Source: Eucommia ulmoides (Eukaryota; Streptophyta; Magnoliopsida; Garryales; Eucommiaceae). Taken from it: a stretch of DNA of 64,000 nucleotides. Below are positions 43,853-56,418 of this stretch, piece by piece (position 1 is the first letter of the stretch; each line of letters opens with the position of its first letter). The stretch spans positions 42,656,285 through 42,720,284 of the forward strand of contig CM028326.1 of the NCBI GenBank assembly GCA_016647705.1, given 5' to 3'. Position numbers and translations under genes: made by a program. The notes beneath the pieces are model-generated. The model did not search any database and had not been told where the DNA came from. It worked only from the letters and a program-made list of their open reading frames with translations.

Positions 43853-45370
43853 TGTTGAATTCTAGATTTTGATGGACAATTAATTGTTGATATTTTTTAT
43901 GGAACTAATATTTTTACTAAGTGGTTTTAGATTTATAGTTAAATGAAATTAAGAAAATAAATCGTTAAAGAGAAATCATCATGGAAAATGTAACAGGTGC
44001 AAGATGGAAATGATGAAAACATGAAGAGTTTTGAAGACATTGAAGACAACTAGATGAAAACAACTCTTTATTTATATACTCTTAATGCAACACGAATTAG
44101 GATCACACATGACGCTTTAAAATAAATTAATCTTATATGTCTCGTGGTTAATTTATGTGTTTTAAGTGTGTTTTTCAATGTGCTAACTATGTGAAATAGT
44201 TTTGGTTAATGACCTAAGTGAAAAATGGGTTTTAATTCTTAAAATGAGAAGTTTTTGGGTCAATTCAGTCACTGACGAAAGGAGTCGGTCGACTAACGGA
44301 AACAACGAGTTTTAGAAATAGAATAGGTCTCCTACTAATTCATTCGGTTAACCGACAAGATGGATCGGTCAACCAATGAGAACAGTAGCTGAAAAATGAA
44401 GGAAATGGATCATTATGATCTAATTGGTCAACTGACAGAGAGCTATCGGTCAACCGATAGGATCATCATTACATGGGTCAGTCGACCGACGACTATGAAC
44501 CGTCGACCAACGATTCCAATCAAATCTTTGACTGTGTATCCTATCAGTTTTTTATGATTCCAAGGGATGTTTTTAAGGGGATTTGAATTAATTTCATTAA
44601 TTACTATGTGATATGTGATCCCTAATCATTTGGTCCATGTATTTTAATATTCTTCTAATTAAAGTGATTTAATTCTTCCTATCTTAATGGATTTTGATTT
44701 AAAAATGTTTTAAGGACCGAAATGAGATTTTCCAATAATATTTTTAAATGAAAAAGATTTATTTTGAACATATATTATATATGGGGTCTTGGGGTGTCAT
44801 TTAATGATATTATTTGAAAACTAGTTGTTGGAGGTCAAGTTTCAGGTCTATTTAACAGACCTGCGAGATTAGTTTTAAACACATCAAGAACAATCCGTTT
44901 TGAGATTTATAAGAGTGAGATTATTGTTGAGATGTCTATGAGAGATTATTTTCAAGTTCTTGATCTAAAACACTCATTGTTTGCGTCACCGGTTTGTGTT
45001 GCTTATTGTGAAATCATTTTTGCTTTCGGTGAATCCCGGTGAGATCCTTCCAAGCTTTATTTATTGCTTTATGAGATTATTTTTAATTCATTGCTTGGTT
45101 AAGGGATTAGAAAAATCATTTTTGAACTTAATTTATGAAAATCTTTTAAACGGTTTTTGATTAATTATCTGATTACGTGCTACTTGTGTGTTACCTGCTT
45201 ATTTTTATAATCAAATTTATTTGCCTCATATTGTATATATCACAAAGTTTTTATTTGGGCCATCAATTGAGTATATTTGCATCGAGGTAGTAGAGACTCC
45301 TTGTGGAAAGAATTTTGACATTTTTTGTATTTGCAAGTTTGAACGGATTAGACACATTTAGGTCGGTGTA
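43853..45370 (+). mobile_element. Copia SIRE-like LTR (family B), 3' third missing
   Basis: Starts TGTTGAATTCTAG and follows the LTR at 1319-3742 down to 'ggattagacaca' (compare 3012-3025), including the 'CGGTCAACCG'-type palindromes (44275-44530). At about 45368 it changes directly into family A gypsy LTR sequence, itself missing its 5' third. The join is a deletion or recombination scar. Confidence 0.8.
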
Positions 45371-45371
45371 T

Positions 45372-46431
45372 AAACGGTGCTTTCCACCGTTGCAGCGGTT
45401 CGACACTACCTGGCAAAGATATTTTGAGATATTTTCTTTGATATTTTTTATCCCTACTTGATGCTTTCTTTCCAAACACCCTTAAGACTTTTATTGGGAC
45501 AATTTTGGGATATTTAAGAGCTCAAGATCAAGAACTAAGAAAAGAAGATCATCAATTGAAGAAGAGGAAACGATTTCAGAGCGGTTTTTGCGAAAGTGGA
45601 ACACTTCACTTTACAGATTTGCATTCCGTTCTTTGTTTCTCTCTTTGTTCTTAAGTTTTGTATATTGAATGATGATGTTAATCTTTTATTTTAATGAATA
45701 TTTGGTTAAGATCATGAGTAGCTAAATATCTATTGTCTAGGGATTGATATAGTTTATGAAAACGTTGTCTGAGTAAACCGTGTTTCGTTAACGGTTGTTC
45801 ATCCGTATTCGATTGTGTTTACCATTCTTTTACCTCCATAGTATGTTTGTTATGATATTGTGGTTGATTTGAGAACACGGGGTTTGACACTCGGGAGGGG
45901 TAACTCTGGATTCGGACTATGGTTTAAATACAATGCGACGATCTAATGACTCGGGAGTGTATTAGAAAGTGTGCAATCCATGAGGTTGGGGCGAGACTCA
46001 TGTGATTAGTGTCGTAGACGCTAGATGGGGACATCGGCATTGACACGAAGTCGCATATTCATTCACTTTACACTCGGGAGAGGTAGTGAGTGAGTTTTCG
46101 ATACCTAGATTGTCAGTTAGTTTAAATATGGTTAATGTGAACGAGATTGAAATGAACACATTTTAGTGAACAAAGTTAATCCCCAGACAATATATTCCCA
46201 TTAACGTCACTATTAGTATTGTAATTTAATTAGTTAGTATTTTAGTTTAATTTATTATAAAAACAAAAACCTAAATTTAATCGCCTAAATAAAGTTTGAT
46301 TATGACAATAGCGGTACTTAGCGACAATTTAATCCAATCTCTATGGATACGGTAACCCTTCTCATTCACTATTTTATAAAACTTGACCCGTACACTTGCA
46401 GTAAAAGTAGCGACGTAATATTCTGCTACCA
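45372..46431 (+). mobile_element. 5' LTR (5'-truncated) of plus-strand gypsy element, family A
   Basis: It matches 51925-52980 closely ('gatattttgagatattttc', 'gaagaagaggaaac', 'gtgtgcaatccatgagg', 'tattctgctacca'). It is followed by a primer binding site. Confidence 0.85.
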
Positions 46432-46436
46432 AGTTT

Positions 46437-46475
46437 TTGTCGCCGTTGCCGGCGTTGCCAGGGATTGGTTTTTAA
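46437..46475 (+). promoter_or_regulatory. Primer binding site, tRNA-Asp type, with internal repeat
   Basis: The sequence reads 'TTGTCGCCGTTGCCGG' then 'CGTTGCCAGGGATTGG'. The standard plant tRNA-Asp site is TGGCGCCGTTGCCGGGGA; here 'CGTTGCC' occurs twice. The same site, less altered, is at 57603-57621 on the minus strand. Confidence 0.7.
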
Positions 46476-46579
46476 ATTGTTGTTGATATTGTAAGTAAAT
46501 AACTTGATTTTTAATTTAGGCATTTATTTTGTTTATAATTTTTATTTTTAGTTTCTTTTGTATTGTGAGATACTTGAAG

Positions 46580-47216
46580 ATGTTAGATCAACAGATCATT
46601 CTGCAATTTTCTCAACGAGATTCTGAGCCATTTTATTGTGCTTGAGATCGATACAAGAAGTTACTAATCCGGTTCCCATTCCATCGTTTCCCGAGGGAGT
46701 GTCAACTACTAAACTTCCTCAATGAGTCATAAGCCGCAACAAGAAATTGGGTTGAAGGAGAAAATGATACCACCTCTTTTAACCAACTAACCGCAGACGA
46801 AACCTATTGGGTACTGGAAGATATGGTGGAGCTTTATTTTTAGAGTTGGAATTATTCAACGAGCTACCAAAACTTGGGGGATAGTTCTACCGTTTCGAGG
46901 CCATGGATTGACATCCCGGACCAACAGGAGGAGTCTTTCTCCACCCTAGAAGAAATGTTCACTGAATTTATGGGAGAAACTCAAGCTTTTTGGAGGGAAA
47001 CGAATGACCGTCTCAATGAGTATGATGATCATCTTGACAATATTGAGACGACCTGCGCTGAAATTGATGTGACCGTAATGTCTCTTCAGATGCAAATCGG
47101 TCAACTTATCTGTTTCTTGAGGCCGAGTCAGAAATAGTGGCACTGAGAGACACAAACGCCACATACATTGAAAGTTACCGTGAGGAATCAAATGCAAGTG
47201 GGAGGACATTGGATTT
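46580..47216 (+). pseudogene. Gypsy gag, first part (plus-strand gag-only element)
   Basis: From ATG 46580: 'MLDQQIILQFSQRDSEPF', a stop, then 'DRYKKLLIRFPFHRFPRE' and 'QLLNFLNE'. This is the '...SEPF..AWDRYK.LL..FP.H' wording of plant gypsy gag. Further right an 87-residue open part (46874-47137) has 'FSTLEEMFTEFMGETQAFWR' and a coiled-coil-like run 'NDRLNEYDDHLDNIET'. The homologous minus-strand gag is at 57482-56419. The sequence is interrupted by a solo LTR at 47217. Confidence 0.8.
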
Positions 47217-49454
47217 TGTTGGCCTAGTAGAATACCCAAGAGGGACCGTGAATTAGGTAATTAAAAAGTATATCAGAATAAAACTTGATAAATCAAATAA
47301 TTAATTTTAAGCCTAAATTAATTATTATCTTTATAACACAGCGGAATAATATTATCAATCTAAGTGCACACCCAAACAACAAAAATAAACAAATTAATAA
47401 TGTAGCACACCAAAATATATCTTGGTTTACCAAGCTACTCTTGGCTAGTCCAATCCTCCGAGCCCCACGGAGATTTGCACCCACTAATTCTCAAGATCCC
47501 TTTAAGGTAGGAACCAAATCCACACCGATTCTTTTACAGGCTCAGAATCAACCTTTACAATTTTCTTTTCCAAGGCTCAGGAGTAACCTCTACTTTTTAC
47601 AGGCTCAAGAATAACCTAATTCTTTTTGACACTTAGGCTCAAGAATCAAACCTCTATAATATCCTTTTCACAAGCTAAGGAAGAACCTCTACTTTTTATA
47701 GGCTCAAGAATAACCTATCTTTTTATAGGCTAAAGATTAACCTAATTCTTTTTATCACTACGGATCAAGAATCAAAACCTCACAAAACACTCCAACTATC
47801 ATTTTTCCAAGTAAGGATGAAACATTTACAAATAACTCACAATGCAATTTTATCCAGGAAGAATCACTACTTCAATCTCTTTACAGGAAGAGACTGAAAC
47901 CCGGCTACCCTTGATTAAATACCCCCAACAGTATTTAACCCGTCACACTACTCACCAATAAATGATAAGTAGGAAATCTCACTCGGAGCTTCTACCACCT
48001 CAAATAAATAATAACTCAATTAATATTCCATCTAGTGATAGAAAAACGTAAGATACAAAATCTGATTTTAACAAGACATGAGTAGAAAATTGGAGCACGT
48101 AATTAAATTCAAGAAATTGTTTGTAAAAATATTTTCTTTAACAAATCAGAAACAATTTCTAAGATCAATTTTCAAAATATAAACAAGTAATGCAATGAAA
48201 GAATATAATTGGAAAGATCTCACCCAAAATCCACAGAATAATCAGATAAAATAATGTAACTTCAGATTTGGTAGCAGCAAATATTAATCACAATTAATCT
48301 TCAATATCACTCTTAGAATTAATCACAAACTCTTAGAAAGATAAATCTTAGAAAAGCTTACTCTTATAATATGATATGATTTTTCTTATTTACTGCTTCA
48401 ATTTGCTAATGAAATTTCGCAGGTCTATTTAAAGGAATATGTAATCAGCCTTCTAATGGCTAGTTTACAAGTTTCATGACAATTAAAAGCTCTTATAGAC
48501 CCCTTATATCATAAGGACTTCAATTAGGTTCAATTACACTTAATAACAACTTTCAAAACTCTCAATTAAATCCCCAAAATATTTCTCAATCTCAATTAAA
48601 TAGACTAGAATCAATTTCAAGTACCAAATTGAGAAATATTAATATTTGATGAATCATATTAAGAGGATTTAATTAGTATATGAACCATACCTTAAATATA
48701 GATAATATCCCCGAAATCTCTCTCAAATCTTAACAAAAAACGGCTACTTTTAGATATGATTTCGGAATGCACAAGATCCTGAAACAACTTCATCGGTCGA
48801 CTGCCCAATTCAGGATGTAGCCAAGGACGTTCATCGGTTGACTACTAGATTCAGAGACTTCACTTTCTTCTCATCGGTTGACTTATCAGTCGACTGATCA
48901 ATTCAATATGTTTGTCTTATACCCATCAGTCAACTTATCAGTCAACTCATCTTTGCTGAACACTTCTCTCCAATTTATTTTAATACATTTTCTTCTCTAA
49001 ATTAGCTCCACTAATATTCTTATATTTCATTTGTCATTCAAAATTATTTCTTCTCAATTCACATAGGAGCAAATAATTTAACTAAATCAAAACACATATA
49101 AAAGATAAAATACATTTTGTGCCATGTGTGTGTTCCTAAATAGGGTATTAAGAGTTCAGATTCACCTGGGTTGTTTTCCCTAATTTCTTCAAACTCTTAA
49201 TTCTTCTTCATCATCTTAACATCTTCATTTGACATCCATTTAATTTGACGTCTTCATTACTGGAACTTTAAATCACTGGGTTGTTTTCCCTAATTTATTC
49301 AAACTCTTAATTCTTTTTCATCATGTTGACATCTTTATTTGACATCCATTTAATTTGACGTTTCTGGAACTTTAAATCACTGAAACACTCAATTAAACAT
49401 TAGTTCTACCAAAACATCAATACTTAATTGTTCATCAAAATCTTAGGATCAATA
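47217..49454 (-). mobile_element. Solo LTR, copia SIRE-like family B, inside gypsy gag
   Basis: On the + strand it starts TGTTGGCCTAGTAG and ends '...TCAATA'. Its minus strand follows the LTR at 1319-3742. Flanks GATTT (47212-47216) and GGTTT (49455-49459) match 4/5. There is no internal region. '...tcaggctc' phrases such as 'taggctcaagaataacct' recur at 47520-47770. The 'CGGTTGACT/CAGTCGACTG' palindromes are at 48795-48950. Confidence 0.85.
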
Positions 49455-49784
49455 GGTTTGATTGTTGATGAAAATCCTAATGAGGAGGAGACCCAAAAAT
49501 TGAGCAACGATGAAGAATCACAAGATAACACTTGTGATTATCTACCATTTGAGATCCACAATGTGATTCTGACACCGATAGGAGACGAACATTTCTATGA
49601 GGATCCAATGTGGCTCGCTTGTCCTCCACCACTTCTAACTCTGTTCATTCATGCCTACCAAGCACAAAATCCAGAGAAGAATCAAGTTGAGAATATGAGC
49701 CGATTAATGCCAAATCTCGCCAATCTTGAGGGCGTTATGAATCAAGACCTGTATGCTGTGTTGTATGACACATACTACGGGTAA
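49455..49784 (+). pseudogene. Gypsy gag-side segment, second part
   Basis: Resumes after the solo LTR: 'DENPNEEETQKLSNDEESQD', 'CDYLPFEIHNVILTPIGDE', 'CPPPLLTLFIHAYQAQNPEK', 'NLANLEGVMNQDLYAVLYDT'. The same text, with differences, is on the minus strand at 56903-56419. It ends at TAA (49782-49784). I know of no named domain here. The two copies keep their reading frame over about 110 residues. Confidence 0.6.
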
Positions 49785-50922
49785 AAGCCACTATTTGACG
49801 AGCCATTCTCTATATCTGGACGAGAAAATTAAAACAAACGCTTCTTGGGAGACAACCCAAGTTTCAGAATAAATTAATCCATCACAATCAACTTCATTCA
49901 GAGGCGAGATTGTCTCGCCTTCCAGGTATGTGTTCTAAACCCCCTTCGTCGTCATGCTTTATTTCTATTGTTGAGTTCGATGTTTGGTCGTTGTGGACAC
50001 TGCCCGTTTTAAGTTTAGGGGTGATATGTAGTATACTATTATGTTTTCTTGTTATTAGTTATGTAGTTTAAGTTTAAATGATTTATTTTTTAATTGTATA
50101 CATGTTTGTTTAGTATTAGTATCAATATGTTTATGTATGAAGTAGTAATTGTGTGTTGAGTTGTTGAGTTCTTTTGGGCCATTACCCGATGGTGAAAATT
50201 ATCCCCTAGTTGTATATCGAGGTCAGGGGTAATGGACATTCATGTGTTCTGTGTGCTTGGCATGTCGATTAGGTAAAAGTCATTTTTGATCCTAAATGGC
50301 ATGATCACGTAGACTCATTGTATAGCTATTTAAACGATTTGACACCGATTATTCAGTAGTAGGTTCATGACAATTTTAAGGATTCTAGAACTTGATTAGG
50401 GGAAACTTGAGGTGAAATCCTAGGCGAGGTAGTTCAGGAGACATGATTTAGGCTTTCATTTTTATCGCTTGAGCCTTTGTAGCTTACCTTGTAAAATGTT
50501 TACCTCTCGTTATCCTGATGAAGCCTATAGCCGTTTCAATTCTAAACATTTAACAAATGCCCTGGCCAATAAATTTTTTTGCAAACTAAAGTCATTAAAC
50601 CAAAGGCACAATGTGAGTTAAAATCAAGTTAGTATTTGTTTATGCTACTTGAAGTGAGCAGTTGAGTTTTGGGCAAACGTTTCATTGGTTCGGTATTAGA
50701 GTATTCACTTGCCATTTTTCTTTCGTATTCCCACTCCCATGAAATTGTACACATCAAATAAGAATGGGGGTACGGTTTGATTAAAAAAAATAAATAAATT
50801 ATGTAAAGGTTTTGGGCGAACGTTTCATTGGTTCGGTGTTAGAGTATTCACTTACCATTTTTCTTTCGTATTCCTACTCCCGTGACATTATACAAATCAA
50901 ATAAGCATGGGGGTGCAGTTTG

Positions 50923-50963
<41 letters not shown>

Positions 50964-51594
50964 ATGTAAATATAGTTCTATTTTCGTTTCTTTTGATAAG
51001 TGAGTACAATATTCTTAAATGTTTGTTCAGGATTGTGTTTCTTAAATGTTTGGGGTTACGAGTGAGATTAAGCACCAAGCGTTGTGTCTCGGGTATTGTT
51101 GAGTTATAACGTTTACCTATTTTCTATTCCTGACATACCCTTGGTCATTTTCCAAAAACCGAACCAAGCCCTATTGATGTTTTGAGCTTCCAAGCCTACA
51201 TTAGTGGAGAGTTGAACCCAGTCAAGCATATGGAATTCCAAATCCTTTACGGTTAAAGTCATGAGCTTGGTTAGTGAATAATCCAATCCGGTGTTTGGAT
51301 ATTTATATATTTGAGTTTTCACACACACACTTTGAAGGGATCTAGAATGGCCTATACTGATATTGAGTGTTGAAATTCTAGAACACCACGTAGTGTGTTT
51401 TATTCCTGAACTTGATTTGATTAGGGGCCATTGAGGGAAAAGCATTTTGGTTTATTAGGTGAATTCTGAACTCGCATGCCGTTACTTCTAGTTCATTTAT
51501 GTTTTTTCATGTTTAGTATTAAAGTTAGTTAATTAGTCGTGGTAGTTTAATTTATTGTGTGATTGTTTTGCTCAAGGACTAGCAAAATTTCAAG
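49785..51594 (+). other. Non-coding internal region of the plus-strand gypsy element
   Basis: It follows the gag-side segment and runs to the polypurine tract. No protease, reverse transcriptase or integrase can be found. It contains a 143-bp tandem duplication (50668-50950) ending in a long A run (50924-50958). Confidence 0.65.
50668..50958. repeat. 143-bp tandem duplication with poly-A
   Basis: 'gggcaaacgtttcattgg' at 50671 recurs at 50814 with minor changes. Each copy ends in an A-rich stretch; the second is a run of about 35 A. Confidence 0.85.
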
Positions 51595-51606
51595 TTTGGG
51601 GGTATT
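51595..51606 (+). promoter_or_regulatory. Polypurine tract of the plus-strand gypsy element
   Basis: 'TTTGGGGGTATT' directly precedes the 3' LTR start TGATAGG. The equivalent minus-strand tract is at 55103-55120. Confidence 0.7.
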
Positions 51607-52980
51607 TGATAGGTGAAATTTATCTATATATTTCCAAGACGATTTTGGTAGTTTTCGAGTGTTATTGTAATATTTTAATATGTTTTAATTATTTTTTATT
51701 TGTTTTGGAATAATCAGGTGTTTGGGATGAAAAAAGATAAAATGGTTGAAAATCGGGCAAATTGGTGGGACGTCGGTGGAGAAATGGTTGAAAAGATGAA
51801 AAAAACTAAGTTAAGAATCTGCAGATCCACAGTTGTAGTGGTGAAAACCACTGCTGCAGTGATCAATCAAATAGAAGCATTCCGCTTGACCACTGCTGCA
51901 TCGGTTAACTGGTAGAAACCTACTGACTTCTCACCGCTGCAGCGGTCCGACACCACCTAACAAAGATATTTTGGGATATTTTCTTTGATATTTTTTTATC
52001 CATACTTGATGCCTTCTTTCCCAATACTCTTAGGACATTTATTGGGACAATTTTGGGATATTTGAGAGCTCAAGATCAAGAACTAAGAAGAGGAGATCTT
52101 CAATTAAAGAAGAGAAAATGATTTCAGAGCGATTTTTACGGAAGTAGAACACTTCACTTCACATATTTTCTTTCCGTTCTTTTCTTCTCTCTTTGTTCTT
52201 AAGTTTTGTATATTGAATGATGATGTTAATCTCTTATTTTAATGATTATTTGGTTAAGATCATGAGTAGCTAAATATCTATTGTCTAGGGATTGATATAG
52301 TTTATGAAAACGTTGTTTGAGTAAATCGTATTTCGTTAACAATTGTTCATCCGTATTCGATTGTGTTTACGGTTATTTTACCTCCATAGTTTTCTTGTTA
52401 TAATATTGTGGTTAATTTGAGAACACGGGGTTTGACACTTAGGAGAGGTAACCTCGGATTCAGACTAGGGTTTAAACACAACGTGACAATGTAATGACTC
52501 AGGATAGTATTAGAAAGTGTGCAATCCATGAGGTTGGAGCAAAACTCATATGATCAGTGTCGTTAGACACTAGATGGGGACATCGGCGTTGACATGAAGT
52601 TGTATATTTATTCACTTTACACTTGGGAGAGGTAGTGAGTGAGATTTCGATACCTAGATTGTCGGATAGTTTAAATATCGTTAATGTAAACGAGATTGAA
52701 ACGAACATGTTTAACTGAACAAAGTTAATCCCTAGACAATATATTCCCATTAACGTCACTATTAATAATGTAATTTAATTAGTTAGTATTTTAGTTTAAT
52801 TTATTATAAAAACAAAAATCTAAATTTAATCGCCTAAATAAAGTTTGGTTATGACAATCACGGTACTTAGTAAAAATTTAATCCAATCCCTGTGGATACG
52901 ACAACCCTTCTCATTCACTATTCTATAAAATTTGACCCGTACACTTGTGGTAAAAGTAGTGACGTAATATTCAGCTACCA
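51607..52980 (+). mobile_element. 3' LTR of the plus-strand gypsy element (family A), complete
   Basis: 1374 bp from TGATAGGTGAAATTT to '...TTCAGCTACCA'. GC-containing palindromes 'CACTGCTGCAGTG' and 'CACCGCTGCAGCGG'-like occur at 51825-51950. It serves as the reference for the solo LTRs at 3836 and 5201. Confidence 0.9.
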
Positions 52981-53423
52981 CCCGATGACGACGAAACATA
53001 TGTGACTCCTATCCCATGCCTCCCTTCCCCACCAAAACCAAATGATAAAACTCCAAAGGTCGGTTTAATGATAAAACGTGTAAAAGTCAGGGTGAGAAAT
53101 GAACGTAAGCAGAAGAGTGATTACATGTATCCAAAAACAAAGGGAAAGGCAAAGAAAACAAAAGAACCAAAAACCATAGATGTTGACCAACTGCCTGAAA
53201 GAGATTATGAGGACAATATAAAAAGGCCTATCCGAAAAAATCAAAGATAGAAGCAATACTTGGCGAGAAGTATTGCGAGCTGCTCCAATTGATACATAAA
53301 GAAAAAGGGTATCGGGTATGTAATATAGAACATTTACACACATTTTTTTATTGATTAGATTTCAACCAGTGTAACGAATTGTCATAATTCTTATTGATTG
53401 TGAAGTGCATTCGTATAGGAAGG
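52981..53423 (+). pseudogene. Basic linker of a Ulp1-like protein remnant, left part
   Basis: A frame running to 53250 is rich in Lys/Arg/Pro ('CLPSPPKPNDKTPKVG', 'KTKGKAKKTKEPKTIDVD', 'QLPERDYEDNIKRPIRK'). It abuts the family A LTR on the left and the minus-strand gypsy element on the right. The near-duplication GAAGG (53419-53423) and GAGGG (59288-59292) implies that it was once continuous with 59288 onward, where a Ulp1-like catalytic region is seen. The assignment to that protein is by position only. Confidence 0.4.
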
Positions 53424-55102
53424 TGGTAGCGATTTATTTGTCACTACTATTCCGCAAGTACGTGTCAAGTTTTAATAGTGTAGTGATGAGAAAGAGTTGT
53501 CGTATCCATAGAGATTGGTTTAAATCGTTGTTAAGTACTGCGCTTATCGTAACCTAACTTTATCTAGATGATCCAATTTTGTTTTTTTTTTGTAAAAATA
53601 AAACTAAACTAAAATAAATACAAAAACAAAATAAAATATGGATTTTCTATGCACTAATGTTAGAGGGGCTTGATTTCATCTCGTTATTCTCGTGTTATCC
53701 TATTAAACAATTATTAGTTAATTCCATTCATTTAACAATCAAGGTCCTCATGCTATTGCTCTCTCACTACTTCTCTTAAGCGTCAAGTAATACAATATGA
53801 AATCACTTCAATACCATTATCCCTATCCTGTATTTAGGTGAAACCATTCATTAAACCCAACCTTAAAGATTATACAAACTCTAAATATCTCCTGATCTAT
53901 TAAAGCTTATGTTGTGTTTAACCTAAGCTTGAACCCGAACCCGGGATTACCTCTCTCGAGTGTCAAATTCAAGTTCTCAATTCAACCAAAATACCATGTG
54001 GGAGCATATTTGGGGAGCATTACAAAGATAAACACAATTGAATTGCGATTCTCATTGATAAATCTATAACTCGATTACCTCACGGTTTCACAAGATCCTA
54101 AATTCCCAACTCGAATACTTAGGTGTTGATTTCCTCTCGGATTCACAACAACCTAAATTGTGCACTCCCAATTCAGGTTATGAATTCAACCTCTCCCGAG
54201 CATAAAATTCGTAACCTAAAATCGTCTAACTCATTGGCCACATGAATAAAATACATTAGGCCTAGGAGATGCATAAAATGGAATTAAATATAAAAATTGG
54301 CAAAATATTCACAACACGGTTCAAACGAGACTCAATCAAGCCCTAGATCTATATTACGAACACAACATAGAGAGATCCATAGCTAATATTCTCAATAAAT
54401 TAGTAAATGTAAGTAGTTGAACACAATATTACAAAAACGAACTTAAAACAAAAGATTAGGGAAAAGAAAAAGGTAGAGAAAAGCTTATTGTGGGTTTGGG
54501 CTCTGGATCTTCAACTCCACGTACCACCAATGATGTTTTCTTTCGAAATCTCGCATCAAAATGCAATCATCTGGTGTTTTCTCTCCCAAAATCGCCTCCA
54601 ATCGCTCCCAAAAATCGACTCTTTTCGTTCCTCTTTCGTTCTCCCCCTTTTCTCCCTACAAAATGAGCCCTAATTTCTCATTTAATACGTCAGATCCGAT
54701 TGAGCACACTGCAGTGTGCTATGGCTAAACACACTGACCGTTGCGCGCTACAGTGTGCAAAATTGCACTGCAATAACCGCGTTGGATAGTGCCTGCACCC
54801 GCTTCGTATTTTAAACGTATCATTCTTGTCCAAATTCCGATTGAGGTAATTCAAAAATTTATGGAAAGATAAGACATAGATCTACAACCTTTATGTTTTA
54901 TGTTTGTACATAATCGGATTGAAGCATAGTCAAAATTAGTCTTGAAGTTACAACACATGCACGCATTTTGCACATTTTCTCCAATTTATTTGTAATTTTA
55001 TAAAACACAACAAAAACACATTAAACTAAAAAAAATACTTGAAAACACACAAATATTTGAACTTAAAATCACTTAATTTGTTAGTAAATAAACCACTCAT
55101 CA
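53424..55102 (-). repeat. 3' LTR of the gag-only element
   Basis: 1679 bp; + strand starts TGGTAGCG and ends '...CACTCATCA'. It carries a palindrome cluster ('cacactgcagtgtg', 'ttgcgcgcta', 'cactgcaataac') at 54700-54790 in the position where family A carries its CCGC/GCGG palindromes. Confidence 0.9.
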
Positions 55103-55120
55103 AATACCCCCAAACTCAAA
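55103..55120 (-). promoter_or_regulatory. Polypurine tract of the gag-only element
   Basis: On the minus strand it reads TTTGAGTTTGGGGGTATT next to the LTR start TGATGAGTGG. Confidence 0.7.
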
Positions 55121-56418
55121 TGTTTTCTTATCCTCAAGCAAAAGGAAAATAAAATAAAAGAAAACAAATCAAGAACAAAAATGTTAACGATAAAAATGTG
55201 AGTTTCCTATCGAATCAATAACCGTGCTAGAATCTCTGCAAACACAAGATGGTCCAAGCTCAAATGAACTGTACATATTGAGATTATCTAGAATTTTAAC
55301 TTTAAATATCAATTTCAATCCACTCAAGACTCTAGATGTGTCAGTGCGTGCACAATCACTCTCACCCAACTAAACGAGCCTCAGATATATTTTTGTGCTA
55401 AGGTAACATTGATCAATCTCTAGATAAAGAAAGCAACAACAATCATAAATCCATTTTTCGTGTCACTCTCCACTAATTGTATAGGTACATATGTCATTGG
55501 AGATCAAAAGGACTTTATTGGTTCTAATGTATGGTTAGGGTAAAAGGTAGATGAAAATGTTGTGTTTAGGCTCAAATCACCCTAGGCATGTATCACAACT
55601 CATGGATCTTGCCCGATTTTTGAGAAAATATTTTACCGACTCCACCTACGTTAGACCTTACGCTCAATGATCCTATTAACATGCCAATTAGTGATGAGTT
55701 TAGGAAGTGAAAGGCTATGTAGTGGGTTAGTTGCACAAATGCGGGTAATGAAAGAATTAGGTAATGATGCTTGACAATGGGGTAAATATTTTTCTCAGAA
55801 TTAGCTTTAAAGGCCCAAATGATCCAAAACAAATGCCTAAATCATCTCTCCAAAAACACATAACCTAGTATTTTGCCTCGACTTTCACTCAAATGGGTTC
55901 TAGTGCTCACGAGATGTCAAAGCCTACCTAAAGCATATAAATGTTCTCTGAGTACCCAAAAGGCCAAGTAATCATGATTCATGGTGCTCAAGTGTAACAA
56001 GTCAAGAGTCAATTTCAATTAACACAAGTCAAACACACAAAAATCTCAATGACATGCATTTCAAAAGACCTAAGAGAACATAAAGTATTTAAACTCATCA
56101 TCGATTTTAAGTCATATAATCTCAACAAAACTCACAATTTATTCAAACAAACTAACAAAAGGAAAAACAAACTAAAAACATGGCCAAAAGAACACAAGAT
56201 ATAGGACAAAAATCACATACACAATCATTTCATAATTCGATACACACACGCTAACATGTGTCTTACCCTCAAACTTAAAGTCAAACATATATTCAAATTA
56301 AACACAAGGGAATAAGACACGTACATGGGAGGCAAGACAATCTCACCTTCGAGTGTGGTCGATGGTAATGCTCCAGGAAAGGTGACTGGTGTGGGGCTTT
56401 CTCCCATAGTGTGCATCT
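55121..56418 (-). other. Non-coding internal region of the gag-only element
   Basis: No domain can be read on either strand. Parts match the plus-strand element's region at 49800-51590 only loosely. Confidence 0.5.
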
